Shown: positions 47,401 through 57,805, counted from the first letter of the stretch. The stretch is 64,000 bases of DNA from Rhodococcus pyridinivorans (GCF_900105195.1 NZ_FNRX01000002.1:930001-994000); one strand, 5' to 3'. The notes: generated by a model from the letters alone, not told the origin. Translations and numbers: made by a program.

Positions 47401-48360
47401 GCGGATCCAGATCGCGGACCTCCGTCGGGACGGCATCAGCGTGGTCGGAACTGTCCGACTTCCGAGCGCCGTCAACAGGATTTAGCCTCAATGCACCGAT
47501 CGGCTGATGCGGTCGTCGTGACTTCCTTTGCGCACCTTCGGACAGAGTCTGGACACAGCTGACCGCCTGACCGCTCGTGCCGGGTTGTTCCACTGGATCT
47601 TTCGTGTCGTAGACAGGCAAGGACGAGCCGGTTAGCCGACGATCGGCCGGTTCCGCCCGAACGCTGTGTCGAACAGGGAGTTCCACGCCGGTTCCCACGG
47701 CCCGCGCAGGGGTAGATGCAACGTCAACCGGCGCGCCGACGACGCGATCCGTGCGGGAACCGACACGAGGGTCCGCCGGACAGTTCCGGTGGTTGCCCTG
47801 ACCAGCTTCGGATCGCCGGTGGCGGCGGCTGCGGCGCGGGTGAGGTTGAACGCCATCACCGCGCAGACCAGCCACGCGGCATTGGCAGTGAACCGAGACG
47901 ACGGCACACGAGCAAGCGCGGAGTTCTTCAGGTCCGCGTGGACCTGCTCGATGATCGCGTGATGGCGGTGGAGCTTGACGGAGGCGACGGCACCCGAGTT
48001 GCCGGACGTGTCCGAAGGTGAAGGTGCGCAGGAACGATCCCAGGGTCGAGGGTGCATACGGACGGTCGAAGAGTGTTCCCATCGCCCCGTGCCGTAGTAG
48101 TGCCACGTCGGCGATGCTGTCGGCGCCGGTGATCAATCCTGCGATGAGTGATCCGATCTGGTCGCCGGAGTGCGCACCCTTGTCGATGGGAACGCTGAGG
48201 TGTTCGTCGGCGAGAGCCTGTAGGCCGCAGTTCTGTGCCAAACCCATGATCGGAACGAGCCCGGCGGCCGACACGAGATTCGCATCGTCGAACCTCGCCG
48301 CGGTGACGGGCCGGGAGATTTCCCCTTCGTCGATCGTCGATCGAAAAACGCGGTGATGCC
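47401..48360 (-). mobile_element. IS1380-family remnant with internal deletion
   Basis: A second, diverged IS1380 copy, opposite in orientation to the one at 21.2-22.9 kb. Its transposase lacks the middle third. The precise ends are not resolved. Confidence 0.6.
47632..48330 (-). pseudogene. IS1380-family transposase with internal deletion
   Basis: The N-terminal part on the minus strand reads ARFDDANLVSAAGLVPIMGL through APSTLGSFLRTFTFGHVRQL (to about 48010). It then jumps, in another frame, to VASVKLHRHHAIIEQVHADL and SRFTANAAWLVCAVMAFNLT, ending FGRNRPIVG at 47632. The central DDE region is missing, so it cannot transpose. Confidence 0.82.
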
Positions 48361-48502
48361 GCACTCTCCGGACACGGTGGCGAGAGTGGGTGTCGAACAC
48401 GCCGGACACCGAGGACCGGAGTGGGCGCGGGGCGGGCTCGATCGCCCGGGGCGGGACACGCCCGGATATGACCTGAACCACAGTGTGGCTAGGGTGACGG
48501 TC

Positions 48503-49474
48503 ATGACGGAGAACACGACACGACGATGGGGCCTGACCGTCCCGCTCGACGGCATCCCCCTGCCCGACCAGCGACGCATCATCGAAGAGCTCCCCGATCT
48601 CGGGTACACGGACGTGTGGTCGTCCGAGGCCGGCGCTGCCGATGCGTTCACCCCGCTGACCCTCGCGAGCGTGTGGGCTCCCGGCCTGCGCCTGGGTACC
48701 GCGATCGTCCCCGTCTACACTCGCGGCCCCGCGACGCTGGCCATGTCGGCCGCGAGCCTCGCCGCCGCCGCACCCGGCCGCTTCGTGCTCGGGGTGGGCA
48801 CCTCCTCCGACGTCATCGTGGAGAAGTGGAACGGCATCCCCTTCGAGGAACCGTTCAAGCGTGCCCGTGACACCCTGCGGTTCCTGCGTGCGGCGCTGGC
48901 GGGGGAGAAGGTCTCCGAGAAGTACGACACCTTCGCCGTCGACGGCTTCCGGGCCGGCGTCGTATCCGACCCGGCGCCGCCGGTGCTGCTGGCGGCACTG
49001 CGCCCGGGCATGCTGCGTCTGGCCGGACGTGAGGCCGACGGCGCCATCATCAACTGGCTGTCCGCCGACGACGTCCGCACCGTGGCGCCCTACGTCCACG
49101 AGGGCGGCGAGAACAAGGAGATCGTCGCGCGGATCTTCGTGCTCCCCGGCTTCGACACCGAGACCGCCCGCGCCATCGGCCGCCGCATGATCGCCGCCTA
49201 CATGAACGTCCCCGTCTATCGGGCCTTCCACGAATTCCTCGGCCGTTCGGACGATTTCGCCGGCATGTGGAAGGCGTGGGCGGAAGGCGACCGCAAGGCC
49301 GCCCTCGAAGCGATCCCGGACCACGTGGTCGACGCCCTCGTGATCCACGGCGAACCCGAGGCCTGCCGCGAGCATGTGGAGCGCTACATCGAGGCAGGTG
49401 TGACCACCCCGGCCATCGCCCTGGTGCCCTCGGGCGATCCCGCACCGATGATCCGGGCGCTCGCCCCGCGCTGA
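48503..49474 (+). CDS. LLM class F420-dependent oxidoreductase
   Basis: A 323-residue LLM protein: RWGLTVPLDGIPLPDQRRII at the N-terminus, GTAIVPVYTRGPATLAMSAA, the F420-type GRFVLGVGTSSDVIVEKWNG, and a C-terminal VIHGEPEACREHVERYIEAG. Length and motifs fit the actinobacterial F420-dependent group. I chose the ATG at 48503 (AGGGTGA upstream). It is the first apparently backbone gene after the insertion-sequence region. An alpha/beta hydrolase follows after 88 bases. Substrate unknown. Confidence 0.82.
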   Translation: MTENTTRRWGLTVPLDGIPLPDQRRIIEELPDLGYTDVWSSEAGAADAFTPLTLASVWAPGLRLGTAIVPVYTRGPATLAMSAASLAAAAPGRFVLGVGTSSDVIVEKWNGIPFEEPFKRARDTLRFLRAALAGEKVSEKYDTFAVDGFRAGVVSDPAPPVLLAALRPGMLRLAGREADGAIINWLSADDVRTVAPYVHEGGENKEIVARIFVLPGFDTETARAIGRRMIAAYMNVPVYRAFHEFLGRSDDFAGMWKAWAEGDRKAALEAIPDHVVDALVIHGEPEACREHVERYIEAGVTTPAIALVPSGDPAPMIRALAPR

Positions 49475-49562
49475 CGACCGGACGTCACGATTCGATGTCG
49501 GCGGTTAACGGCACCCGAGGGCGACGCGACAACTCCTGCAGATGCGCTGTGCAGGAGGCGAG

Positions 49563-50525
49563 ATGGCCGAGCCGACGTCGAGTACGGACCCGAACACGAT
49601 CGCTCGTGTGACCGTGGTTGCCGACGACGGAGTGCCGTTGGCCACCACGGTGACCGGATCGCGGGATGCGGGTCTGACCCTCGTGTGCCTGCACGGCCAC
49701 TGCCAGGACGCCGCGAGCTGGGATGCCGTCTGCGAATCGGTGGACCTGCCGGGTCTGCGCATCGTCCGCTACGACCAGCGAGGACACGGTCGTTCCGGGA
49801 CCGGCGACGTCACGGCGTGCACGGTCTCCGGGATGGCCGACGACCTCGACGCGGTGCTCCGGACCCTCGCGCCGGACGGACCGGTGGTGCTGGCGGGATA
49901 TTCGATGGGCGGCATGGTCGCACTGTCCTACGTCCGTCGTCACCCTGACGCCGTCGGCGACCGCATCGTGGGTGTCGGCCTGTTCGCCACCGCAGCATCG
50001 GGACTCGCGGACGGCGGTATCGGACGCTATCTGCGGCATCCGGCCGCCTCCATCGTGCACCGGGCGGTGTCGCGTGCACCGCGCGTCATGGAGTTGTCGA
50101 AACGCGCCGGGGGCCGGGTGTGCACGGTTGCCGCACGCAGGCGCACGGAGGAATCGTGGCTGCGGGTGGTCGGATCGGCGCTGTCGAACGAGACCTCCGT
50201 CGTCACCTGGTCGCGACTGCTGGCCGACTTCGCGGTGCTCGACGAGTCCGCCGCCCTCGATGTGCTCGCCAGAGTGCCGGTGGTCGTCGCGGCGGGCACG
50301 GAGGACGTCTTCGTGCCCTTGTCGTTGTCGGAGATGATGACGGCGCGGCTGCCGCACGCGAACCTCGTGCGGTTCGTCGGTGCCGGTCACCGCGTGCTCG
50401 CCGACCGTCCCCAGGAGGTCGCCGGTGCGCTGTCGGATCTGCTCGGGCACGTGCGCGCCCTGGACCCCGTCGGCCTGGACCCCGTCGGCCTCGCTCAGCG
50501 CGAGCCGACGAGGGTCGCTTCCTGA
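49563..50525 (+). CDS. Alpha/beta fold hydrolase
   Basis: A 320-residue alpha/beta hydrolase with the nucleophile elbow GYSMGG (Ser114), oxyanion segment CLHGHCQDAASWD, acid Asp in AGTEDVFVP and His in VGAGHRVLADRPQEV. The C-terminus contains the direct duplication LDPVGLDPVGL. The ATG at 49563 has AGGAGG upstream. Its 3-prime end overlaps the convergent MFS gene by 31 bases. It could be an esterase, lactonase or peroxidase; the substrate cannot be told. Confidence 0.83.
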   Translation: MAEPTSSTDPNTIARVTVVADDGVPLATTVTGSRDAGLTLVCLHGHCQDAASWDAVCESVDLPGLRIVRYDQRGHGRSGTGDVTACTVSGMADDLDAVLRTLAPDGPVVLAGYSMGGMVALSYVRRHPDAVGDRIVGVGLFATAASGLADGGIGRYLRHPAASIVHRAVSRAPRVMELSKRAGGRVCTVAARRRTEESWLRVVGSALSNETSVVTWSRLLADFAVLDESAALDVLARVPVVVAAGTEDVFVPLSLSEMMTARLPHANLVRFVGAGHRVLADRPQEVAGALSDLLGHVRALDPVGLDPVGLAQREPTRVAS

Positions 50526-51670
50526 TCGGCGAGCAACTTCCGGGGGACGAGCGCGAGCACGAGCAGTGCCACGGCGACCGCGAAGCATGCGACGAACCCG
50601 ACGTGGGGTGCGGCGAGCGAGGTGACGAAGGGCACCGCGAAACCCAGATAGATCAGGCAGTAGAAGACGGCGACGGTCTGCGCCAGCTCGTCCGGCGGAG
50701 CGATGTGCTCGACGGTGACGAGACCGGAGACGAGCAGCATGCCGTAACCCCCGCCGAGAAGGACGGCGGTGACGAGGACGGCAAGCACCGATACCGGGCC
50801 GTCGACGAGCACTGCGACGCCGGCGGTCACGAAGCCCAGCACACCGAGACCCACCCCCGTCCAGACGCCACGGTCCTCACCGTGCCGGGTGATGCGCCGG
50901 GCCACGGGCTGGATCAACGCACCGGTGAGCAGGGTCAGGGCGGCGACCACGCCGGTGAACGCGACGGCCACGCTGTCCACGCGGCCCGAGACGATCGGCG
51001 GCATCGTGGCGAACGAGACGGTCGCGCATCCGAAGACCCACGGGGCCCACGGCACGACACCCCAGCGGAAGCGCGGGGACGACAGCGTCGACAGGCGCCA
51101 CGAGCCCTGCACGGTGCGGGGCCGGTGGGCGTCGGGGACGGTCCACACCAGTACCAGCGCGACCACCATCAGAGCGATGTGCACGAGATAGGGCAGACGG
51201 TCGGGGGCGGGCAGCCACTGCGCGATGAGACCGGCGAACAGGGCGCCGCTGCCGAATCCCGCCGACAGTGAGACGGCGGCTCGGCGCGCTCCCACACCTG
51301 GACCTTCGCTCAGTTCCTTCATCCACGCGGTGCCGGCTCCGAACGCCATCCCGGATGCCAATCCGGCGAGGACCCGGCCGAGATACAGCAACGCCGGGAT
51401 ATCGGCGCCGAGAAGCAGGACGATCGACGACACGATGCTCACCGGGATCATCGCCCGGATCACCGGACGACGCCCGATCCGGTCGGCCACGCGCCCGAAG
51501 TAGAGCAGGGCGGGGATCAACCCGACGATGTAGGAGCCGAGCATGGCGGTGAACGAGTCGCTGCCGAGTCCCAGGTGGTCGCGGTAGACGAGCTGCATCG
51601 GAGCGAACTGATTGGCGCCCCAGCTCACCGCGAATACGGCGAACGCGAGACGAGCCCAGGACGGAATCAT
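50495..51670 (-). CDS. MFS transporter, exporter-like
   Basis: A 391-residue, about 12-helix protein with a loop 2-3 signature GRVADRIGRRPVIRAMIPV and the motif-rich LYLGRVLAGLASGMAFGAGT. Compact size without long loops fits the drug-efflux/sugar-efflux type of MFS. It is divergent from the amidase gene and convergent with the hydrolase gene. The ATG at 51668-51670 is the first in frame. Substrate unknown. Confidence 0.82.
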   Translation of the reverse strand: MIPSWARLAFAVFAVSWGANQFAPMQLVYRDHLGLGSDSFTAMLGSYIVGLIPALLYFGRVADRIGRRPVIRAMIPVSIVSSIVLLLGADIPALLYLGRVLAGLASGMAFGAGTAWMKELSEGPGVGARRAAVSLSAGFGSGALFAGLIAQWLPAPDRLPYLVHIALMVVALVLVWTVPDAHRPRTVQGSWRLSTLSSPRFRWGVVPWAPWVFGCATVSFATMPPIVSGRVDSVAVAFTGVVAALTLLTGALIQPVARRITRHGEDRGVWTGVGLGVLGFVTAGVAVLVDGPVSVLAVLVTAVLLGGGYGMLLVSGLVTVEHIAPPDELAQTVAVFYCLIYLGFAVPFVTSLAAPHVGFVACFAVAVALLVLALVPRKLLADQEATLVGSR

Positions 51671-51811
51671 TCCCCGATCCTCTCAGGCCCGTTCCGGCGG
51701 GAAAGTATCAACTCTTCACACCGCGGCGACCGGCTTCCTGTGGAGTGTGGACGTAGGAGGGGCCCGGAGCCGGCCATAGCGTTCTCGTCGAACGCAGACC
51801 AAGGAGGGCCA

Positions 51812-53209
51812 GTGGCGGTAGACGGTCGATCCCCGACGCTCGACACCGAGCGCACCGGCACGTGGACCGGCGCCGACGCGCGGTCGATCGCCGCCGTGGT
51901 CCGCAACCGCGAGGTCACCGCCCGTCGGGTCGTCGAGGACCATCTCGCCCTGATCGCCGAGCAGAACACGCGCCTCAACGCGATCGTCACCGTCGCGGCG
52001 GAGAGTGCCCTCGCCGAGGCCGACGCCCTCGACCGACGCCTCGACCGCGGCGAGGTGGCCGGTCCGCTCGCCGGGGTGCCGTTCACCGTCAAGGACCTCA
52101 TCGCCACCGCAGGCGTGCGCACGACGGCCGCCTCGAGGGCGCTGGCCGACAACGTCCCCGTCGTCGATGCACCGGCCGTCGCCGCGATGAAGGCGGCCGG
52201 CGCGATCCTCGTCGGCAAGACCAACACGCCCGAATTCGGGACCTCCGGGCTCACGGACAACGAGATGTTCGGACCGGCCGTGAACCCGCTCGGCAGCCCC
52301 GAGTCGCCGCGCTCACCCGGCGGATCCAGCGGGGGCGAAGCCGCGTCGATCGCGTCGGGCATGAGCGTCCTCGGATTGGGCACCGATTTCGGCGGGTCCG
52401 TGCGCTGGCCCGCGCACTGCACCGGCCTGTGCTCGATCCGCCCCACCGTCGGCCGGGTGTCCGCGGACGGCCAGTACCCGGGGGTGCTCGTCGGCGATCA
52501 TGTACGTGCCAATCCGACGACGGTGCACGGCGCGCTGCAGACCGTCGGGCCCATGACACGGAACCTCGACGACCTCGTCCTCGCCCTGCGCATGATCTCC
52601 GAACCGCACGTCGCGTGGACCGACCCGGCGACCGTCGACGTCGACACGCTGACGATTACCTGGGCGCCCGGGGAGGGCACCGTGCCCGTCGACGAAGAGA
52701 TCGAGGACGTCGTCCGCGAGAGCGCGCGGCGCCTCGGTGCCCGTGAATACCGCGGGTCGGCCCTGGTAGAGGGGAACGAGTTGTTCGGGCGGCTGAGGGC
52801 CACCCAGACCCACGCCGACATCGACGCGCTGGCGAGGACCGACCGCTTCGGTGCTGTCATCCGCGACCTGCTGTCCACGGCCGGTCGCGCCGAACATCGG
52901 GAGGTGGAGGGCCTCTGGGCGTGGCGCACCGCGCTGATCCATCGCCTGCTCGACGAGATGGGCGACGTGCTGGTGCTGCCGGTCGCGTCCATCGGGGCGC
53001 CTCCGCTCAGCGACGATCGTTTCGCTGTCGGCGACCGGCTGCTCACCTGGCAGGAGGCACTGGCGAGCTGCCGCACGATCAGCGTCACCGGCCTCCCGTC
53101 CGTCGTCGTCCCTGTCGGGCGGACGAGTGACGGCATGCCCATCGGCGTGCAGGTCGTCGCGCGCCCCTTCCACGACCACGTCGCGCTGGCCGTCGCCGCG
53201 CGTCTGTGA
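51812..53209 (+). CDS. Amidase (amidase signature family)
   Basis: A 465-residue amidase-signature enzyme with the Ser-cisSer-Lys triad: Lys94 (PFTVKDLIATAG), cis-Ser172/173 in SPGGSSGGEAA, and the nucleophile Ser196 in TDFGGSVRWPA. It hydrolyses linear amides or, in some members, ring-opened products. The GTG at 51812 has AAGGAGG 4 bases upstream. The XdhC gene follows after 21 bases, so the two are probably one operon, linking amide hydrolysis with the molybdenum hydroxylase cluster. Confidence 0.88.
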   Translation: MAVDGRSPTLDTERTGTWTGADARSIAAVVRNREVTARRVVEDHLALIAEQNTRLNAIVTVAAESALAEADALDRRLDRGEVAGPLAGVPFTVKDLIATAGVRTTAASRALADNVPVVDAPAVAAMKAAGAILVGKTNTPEFGTSGLTDNEMFGPAVNPLGSPESPRSPGGSSGGEAASIASGMSVLGLGTDFGGSVRWPAHCTGLCSIRPTVGRVSADGQYPGVLVGDHVRANPTTVHGALQTVGPMTRNLDDLVLALRMISEPHVAWTDPATVDVDTLTITWAPGEGTVPVDEEIEDVVRESARRLGAREYRGSALVEGNELFGRLRATQTHADIDALARTDRFGAVIRDLLSTAGRAEHREVEGLWAWRTALIHRLLDEMGDVLVLPVASIGAPPLSDDRFAVGDRLLTWQEALASCRTISVTGLPSVVVPVGRTSDGMPIGVQVVARPFHDHVALAVAARL

Positions 53210-53230
53210 CACACCGGTAAGGAGACCGCT

Positions 53231-54334
53231 GTGCGGGACATTCTCGACGAGCTGTCGCGATGGTTCGACGACGGTGAGACGTTCGCGCTCGCAACCGTCG
53301 TGCGCACCTGGAAGTCGTCGCCGCGCGAACCCGGCGCCGCGATGGCCGTCTCGCGGTCGGGCGAGGTGGTGGGCAGTGTCTCGGGAGGGTGCATCGAAGG
53401 CGCGCTGTACGACATCGCGGGTGACGTGCTCGCCGACGGGCGTGCACGGACCGAGGTCTTCCGCGTCACTGACGACGACGCCTTCGGAGTGGGTCTGACC
53501 TGCGGCGGCACCATCGAGGTGTTCGTGCAGCGGGTCGATGCCGCGACCTATCCCGAGTTCCCCGAGGTGGCACGGCGGATCGGGGCTGGAGAGCCGGTCG
53601 CCGTCGTTACCGATCGGGAGTCCGCCGACCATCGTGTGGTCACCCTCGACGGGGACGACGGCACCGACGTCGGGGACGAGGTGCGCCTGCGCCTGTCCTA
53701 CGGCGATTCGGAGGTCTATGTCGACGAGGGGCGTGCGCAGATCGTGGCGATCTTCGCGCCGCGACCGAGGATGTACGTCTTCGGTGCCATCGACTTCGCG
53801 TCCGCCCTGTGCACGCTGGGGAAGTTTGCCGGTTACCGCGTGACGGTGATCGACGCCCGGCCCGTCTTCGCGACGCCCGCCCGATTCCCCGACGCCGACG
53901 AGGTCGTGGTGGCGTGGCCGCACGTCTTCCTCGAGTCGGCGCCGATCGACCCCACCACGGTCGTCGCGGTGCTCACCCACGACGAGAAGTTCGACATCCC
54001 ACTGCTCGAACGGGCCCTCCGCTGCGAGGCCGGATACATCGGGGCGATGGGCAGCCGCTCCACGCACGAGCGCCGGGTCGCCCTGTTGCGCGAGGCCGGT
54101 CTGTCCGCCGACGAACTGGGACGGCTGCACTCGCCGATCGGACTCGACCTCGGGGCGCGCACCCCGGAGGAAACGGCCGTGTCGATCTTCGCCGAGGTCC
54201 TCGTGAGCACGCGCGGTGCCACCGGACGCAGCCTCGCGACACTGCGCGGACCCATCCACCGGGTCCCGGCGGGACGTGCTGCCCGACCTGCGGCTTGTCC
54301 GCCTGCGATTGACGGTGTTGCCACAGCCCTCTAA
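53231..54334 (+). CDS. xdhC: XdhC family molybdenum cofactor insertion/maturation protein
   Basis: A 367-residue protein with an N-terminal XdhC/CoxI domain (TFALATVVRTWKSSPREPGA; VGSVSGGCIEGALYDIAGDV; GLTCGGTIEVFVQ) and a C-terminal Rossmann domain (YRVTVIDARPVFATPARFPD; YIGAMGSRSTHERRVALLRE). XdhC proteins bind and sulfurate the molybdenum cofactor for xanthine-oxidase-type enzymes, here almost certainly the hydroxylase at 57.8-61.9 kb. The normal GRxG-type loop of the Rossmann part reads VFGAIDFASAL, slightly atypical. Cytoplasmic. Confidence 0.9.
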   Translation: MRDILDELSRWFDDGETFALATVVRTWKSSPREPGAAMAVSRSGEVVGSVSGGCIEGALYDIAGDVLADGRARTEVFRVTDDDAFGVGLTCGGTIEVFVQRVDAATYPEFPEVARRIGAGEPVAVVTDRESADHRVVTLDGDDGTDVGDEVRLRLSYGDSEVYVDEGRAQIVAIFAPRPRMYVFGAIDFASALCTLGKFAGYRVTVIDARPVFATPARFPDADEVVVAWPHVFLESAPIDPTTVVAVLTHDEKFDIPLLERALRCEAGYIGAMGSRSTHERRVALLREAGLSADELGRLHSPIGLDLGARTPEETAVSIFAEVLVSTRGATGRSLATLRGPIHRVPAGRAARPAACPPAIDGVATAL

Positions 54335-54388
54335 TGTCACGTGTCTCCCACGCAGGGGTGAACGACTGGCAGGTGGACGGGTATTGCT

Positions 54389-56092
54389 GTGACGGTGCGC
54401 AAGGCTGAGAAACCGGGGCCCAGCGCAGCCGAACCGGATCGCAGCGCAGCCGATCCGGAGGACAGCGCAGCGGTCGCATTCGAACCCTGCCCGCTCACGG
54501 ACGTCGTCTCCTCGGGCTTCCTCGTCGCACCGACGGTGATCGCCGGTGACGTCTCCACGGCGCGAGCCGTCACCGGGGTCGCGGTGATGATGCTCCCCGA
54601 GATCGGTCCCTGGTTGCGTCCGGGACTGCTGCTCGTCACCTCCACCACCGTGCTCGCGCGACTCGCCGTGCCGATCGCCGACTTCCTGGCGCGGCTGGAC
54701 CGGAGCGAGGTCTCGGCTCTGGTGGTCCGACTCGACACCGGACACCCGCTGCCGCAGGGTCTCACGGACGACGTTCCCCTCCCTGTGCTGACGACGCCGG
54801 AGGAGGTCGTCGCGGATCACCGTCTCGCGCGGGATCTCCGCGACATGGCTGTCGCTCAGGTGGAAGCGGTCTTCGAGGCGGATCACCTCCGTCGCGGGCT
54901 GCTCGAGATCGTCATGGCGGGTGGTGGGCACAGGGCGCTCGCCGAAGGCATCTCGCGCCGGCTCGGCGGGGCGGTTCTGATCACCACGCCCGACGGACGC
55001 CAGACCTACAGGGCCGGAAAAGAGTCCGATTTCGCCTGGCTGTCCTCGACGGCGGCTGTCGACGCGACTGGCCGGGTGCGGACCGATTCGATCGAGGGCG
55101 GGCTCGGTCTGCACCGATTCGGCAACGAGTACGTGGCGATCGCCGCGATCTCCGCCAATGGCATAGACCACGGCCGGCTCGTGTTCTTCTGTCCCGCACG
55201 CGATCTCTCCGCGCCGGATCTGTATCTCGTGGAGCAGGCGGCGACGGTGTGTGCGCTCGTCGTCAGTCGTGAACTCGCAGTGTCGGCGGTCGAGGAGAAG
55301 CACCGGGCCAACTTCGTCCGGGACCTGTTGCGCGGCCGCGCCGGGGAACCCGAACAGGTGATCGTGCACGCCCAGATGTTCGGCTGGAATCTCGACCGCC
55401 CGGTGGTGGTGGTCGCCGTCGAACCCGATCGCGTGGACGACGATTCCTCGGCGGCACCGGCGCGACTGCCCGTCGTGGAACGGCAGGCCCGCGCGTTCGC
55501 GGGTGCGCTCGCCGGCCGCGATTCCGGAGCGTCCGTCACGGCCCTGGCGACCGAGACCGTCGTGCTCATGGGTGAGGGCAGCGACACGATGACCCTCGTG
55601 CACGAACTCGTCGCCCAGGTGCGCGGAGCCGGTGGGGGAGGACGTCGCCCGTTCGGTGTGGGGGTCTCGCGTGCGTCGTCGTCCACCGACGACCTGCCGG
55701 TGCTCTACGCCCAGGCGCGCACGGCACTCGAAGTGGGGCGCAAGATCTCCGGGCCGTGGGCGGTGACCCATTTCGACGATCTGGGTGTGTACCGGTTGCT
55801 GAGCCTCGTCGAGGACACCGAGGAACTCGAGTCGTTCGCGCGCGAGACGCTCAAGGAACTGACCGACGGCACGGCCGAGGCGCAGGACATGTGCCGTACC
55901 CTCGAGGTGCTCCTCGCCACCAACATCAACATCGCAGAAGCCGCGCGCCAGTTACATTTTCATTACAACACTCTGCGCTATCGTGTGGCGAAACTCGAAA
56001 AGATCCTCGGTCCCTTCACCGAGCAGCCCGAACTGCGGCTGGACCTTTCGCTCGCCCTCAAGATCATCGCGATGCGCGGGATCGATTCCTGA
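54389..56092 (+). CDS. PucR family transcriptional regulator
   Basis: A 567-residue PucR protein. The N-terminal PucR domain contains LRPGLLLVTSTTVLARLAVP; a central GGDEF-like CdaR domain carries DDLPVLYAQARTALEVGRKI; and the C-terminal helix-turn-helix reads TNINIAEAARQLHFHYNTLR with YRVAKLEKILG. PucR proteins typically activate purine catabolism genes. It lies between xdhC and the NCS2 permease, in the same orientation, so it is the probable regulator of this cluster. The GTG at 54389 is tentative. Confidence 0.88.
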   Translation: MTVRKAEKPGPSAAEPDRSAADPEDSAAVAFEPCPLTDVVSSGFLVAPTVIAGDVSTARAVTGVAVMMLPEIGPWLRPGLLLVTSTTVLARLAVPIADFLARLDRSEVSALVVRLDTGHPLPQGLTDDVPLPVLTTPEEVVADHRLARDLRDMAVAQVEAVFEADHLRRGLLEIVMAGGGHRALAEGISRRLGGAVLITTPDGRQTYRAGKESDFAWLSSTAAVDATGRVRTDSIEGGLGLHRFGNEYVAIAAISANGIDHGRLVFFCPARDLSAPDLYLVEQAATVCALVVSRELAVSAVEEKHRANFVRDLLRGRAGEPEQVIVHAQMFGWNLDRPVVVVAVEPDRVDDDSSAAPARLPVVERQARAFAGALAGRDSGASVTALATETVVLMGEGSDTMTLVHELVAQVRGAGGGGRRPFGVGVSRASSSTDDLPVLYAQARTALEVGRKISGPWAVTHFDDLGVYRLLSLVEDTEELESFARETLKELTDGTAEAQDMCRTLEVLLATNINIAEAARQLHFHYNTLRYRVAKLEKILGPFTEQPELRLDLSLALKIIAMRGIDS

Positions 56093-56269
56093 CGATCAAC
56101 CACCGATCTTGCCAATTTCGGAAGGTCGCTCCTGGCAGATTCCTCCCACGCCGGGCCGGAGCTGCTCCGTTAGCGTTTGCGGCTACCGAAGTACACGTGT
56201 GATCGGCAACACAGGCGTAACGATCCACGTGAACGCTATCGGCACCCACACTCTGCTGAAAGGTCCGAT

Positions 56270-57718
56270 ATGCCCATCTGGACAGTGCACGGAGACGGCA
56301 AGAACATAGAACCGGGACAGGTCGTGGCGCCGATGGAGCGCCTGAGTTGGGGCCGCACCATCGGCCTGGGCGGCCAGCACGTGGTGTCGATGTTCGGCGC
56401 CACCTTCGTCTTCCCCATCATCATGGGACTCAACCCGCAACTCGCAGTCATGCTTTCGGGCTTCTGCACCCTGTTCTTCCTCGCTGTCGTCAAGGGCCGG
56501 ATCCCCAGCTATCTCGGTACCTCCGCGGCCTTCGTCGGCGGCATCGCCGCGATCTACGCCCAGGGCGGCTCGCCGTCGGAGGTCACCGGTGCGATCATGG
56601 TCTCCGGGCTCGTGCTCGCCGCGATCGGTGTGGTGATCCACTTCCTCGGCGGCTCGCTGGTCTTCAAGATCCTGCCGCCGGTCGTCACCGGCGCGGTGGT
56701 CATGCTCATCGGCTTCAACCTGGCGCCGGTGGTGGCCGGTACCTACTGGCCGCAGGATCAGTGGGTCGCGCTGACGGTGATGATCGCGCTGATCGTGGGC
56801 AGTGTCGTGCTGCGCGGCTTCCTCGGCCGCGTCGCCATCTTCCTGGCATTGCTGTTCGGCTACGCACTGTCGTGGATCCTCGACCGGATCAGCGGACCGA
56901 TCACCTCCTACGACGCCGGTGCCGACGCCGTCACCGAACACTTCCGCGTGAACTGGGACGGCGTCGCGTCCGCGCCGTGGTTCGGTCTGCCGCCGTTCAC
57001 GGACGAAGCCGCCGGTGTCGTCGGCATCCATGCCCCGTCGTTCAGCCTCACCTTCATCGTGCTCGTGCTGCCCGGCGTCATCGCCCTGATCGCGGAGAAC
57101 GCCGGACACGTCAAAGCGGTCGCCGAGATCACCAAGACCGATCTCGACCCCATGATGGGACGCGCGCTGGCCGGTGACGGTCTCGCCACGGCCCTCGCCA
57201 CCGGTGTCGGCGGTTCCCCGACGACGACCTACGCGGAGAACATCGGCGTCATGGCCGCGACCCGCGTGTACTCGACGGCCGCCTACGCCGCGGCCGGTGT
57301 CATCGCGATGCTCCTCGGCTTCTCCCCGAAGTTCGGCGCGGTCATCTCCGCGACCCCCGGCGGCGTGCTCGGCGGCATCACCGTGGTCCTCTACGGCATC
57401 ATCGGCCTGCTCGGCGCCAAGATCTGGAAGGAGAACGGCGTCGACTTCGGCGACCCGCGCAACCTCATGCCCGTCGCGGCCGGCCTGATCATCGCCATCG
57501 GCGACACCAGCCTCGAGTTCACCGACACGTTCTCGCTGAGCGGCATCGCGCTGGGCACCATCGTCGTTATCGGTCTCTACCACCTGTGCCGGGTCATCGC
57601 CCCCAAGGACATCGCCCCCGAGGATCCCGATACCCCCTCCGATCAGGGAGAACCGGTCCGGACGGAGCCCGATCCCGACGGGGAGAGCGGCGCCGGGAGG
57701 CTGAAGGAGTTCGCGTGA
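56270..57718 (+). CDS. NCS2 (uracil/xanthine) family permease
   Basis: A 482-residue membrane protein of the nucleobase-cation symporter 2 family. An N-terminal GQHVVSMFGATFVFPIIMGL, a central VLPGVIALIAENAGHVKAVA (the conserved acidic substrate-site motif), and GGSPTTTYAENIGVMAATRV are clear, with about 14 helices and a charged C-terminal tail. It imports uracil, xanthine, urate or similar with H+ or Na+. The ATG at 56270 has AAAGG upstream. Its position between a PucR regulator and a molybdenum hydroxylase suggests that the hydroxylase substrate is taken up by this protein. Confidence 0.9.
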   Translation: MPIWTVHGDGKNIEPGQVVAPMERLSWGRTIGLGGQHVVSMFGATFVFPIIMGLNPQLAVMLSGFCTLFFLAVVKGRIPSYLGTSAAFVGGIAAIYAQGGSPSEVTGAIMVSGLVLAAIGVVIHFLGGSLVFKILPPVVTGAVVMLIGFNLAPVVAGTYWPQDQWVALTVMIALIVGSVVLRGFLGRVAIFLALLFGYALSWILDRISGPITSYDAGADAVTEHFRVNWDGVASAPWFGLPPFTDEAAGVVGIHAPSFSLTFIVLVLPGVIALIAENAGHVKAVAEITKTDLDPMMGRALAGDGLATALATGVGGSPTTTYAENIGVMAATRVYSTAAYAAAGVIAMLLGFSPKFGAVISATPGGVLGGITVVLYGIIGLLGAKIWKENGVDFGDPRNLMPVAAGLIIAIGDTSLEFTDTFSLSGIALGTIVVIGLYHLCRVIAPKDIAPEDPDTPSDQGEPVRTEPDPDGESGAGRLKEFA

Positions 57719-57805
57719 CCTCTATTACATCTGACATTGTCGACCGGTGAGCTTTGTCACTTCTCCACGAAACGCCGATCACACTATGCGGGCAGGATCT
57801 GTTCA

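Noticed and set aside
50470..50500. A tandem DNA repeat (GGACCCCGTCGGCCT twice) at the hydrolase 3-prime end
   Set aside because: Only two copies, fully explained as an 11-residue coding duplication in the hydrolase tail; no further structure.
52313..55771. An 1152-codon open frame on the minus strand opposite the amidase, XdhC and PucR genes
   Set aside because: It spans three recognisable genes in antisense, is rich in Arg, His and Asp, and shows no domain.
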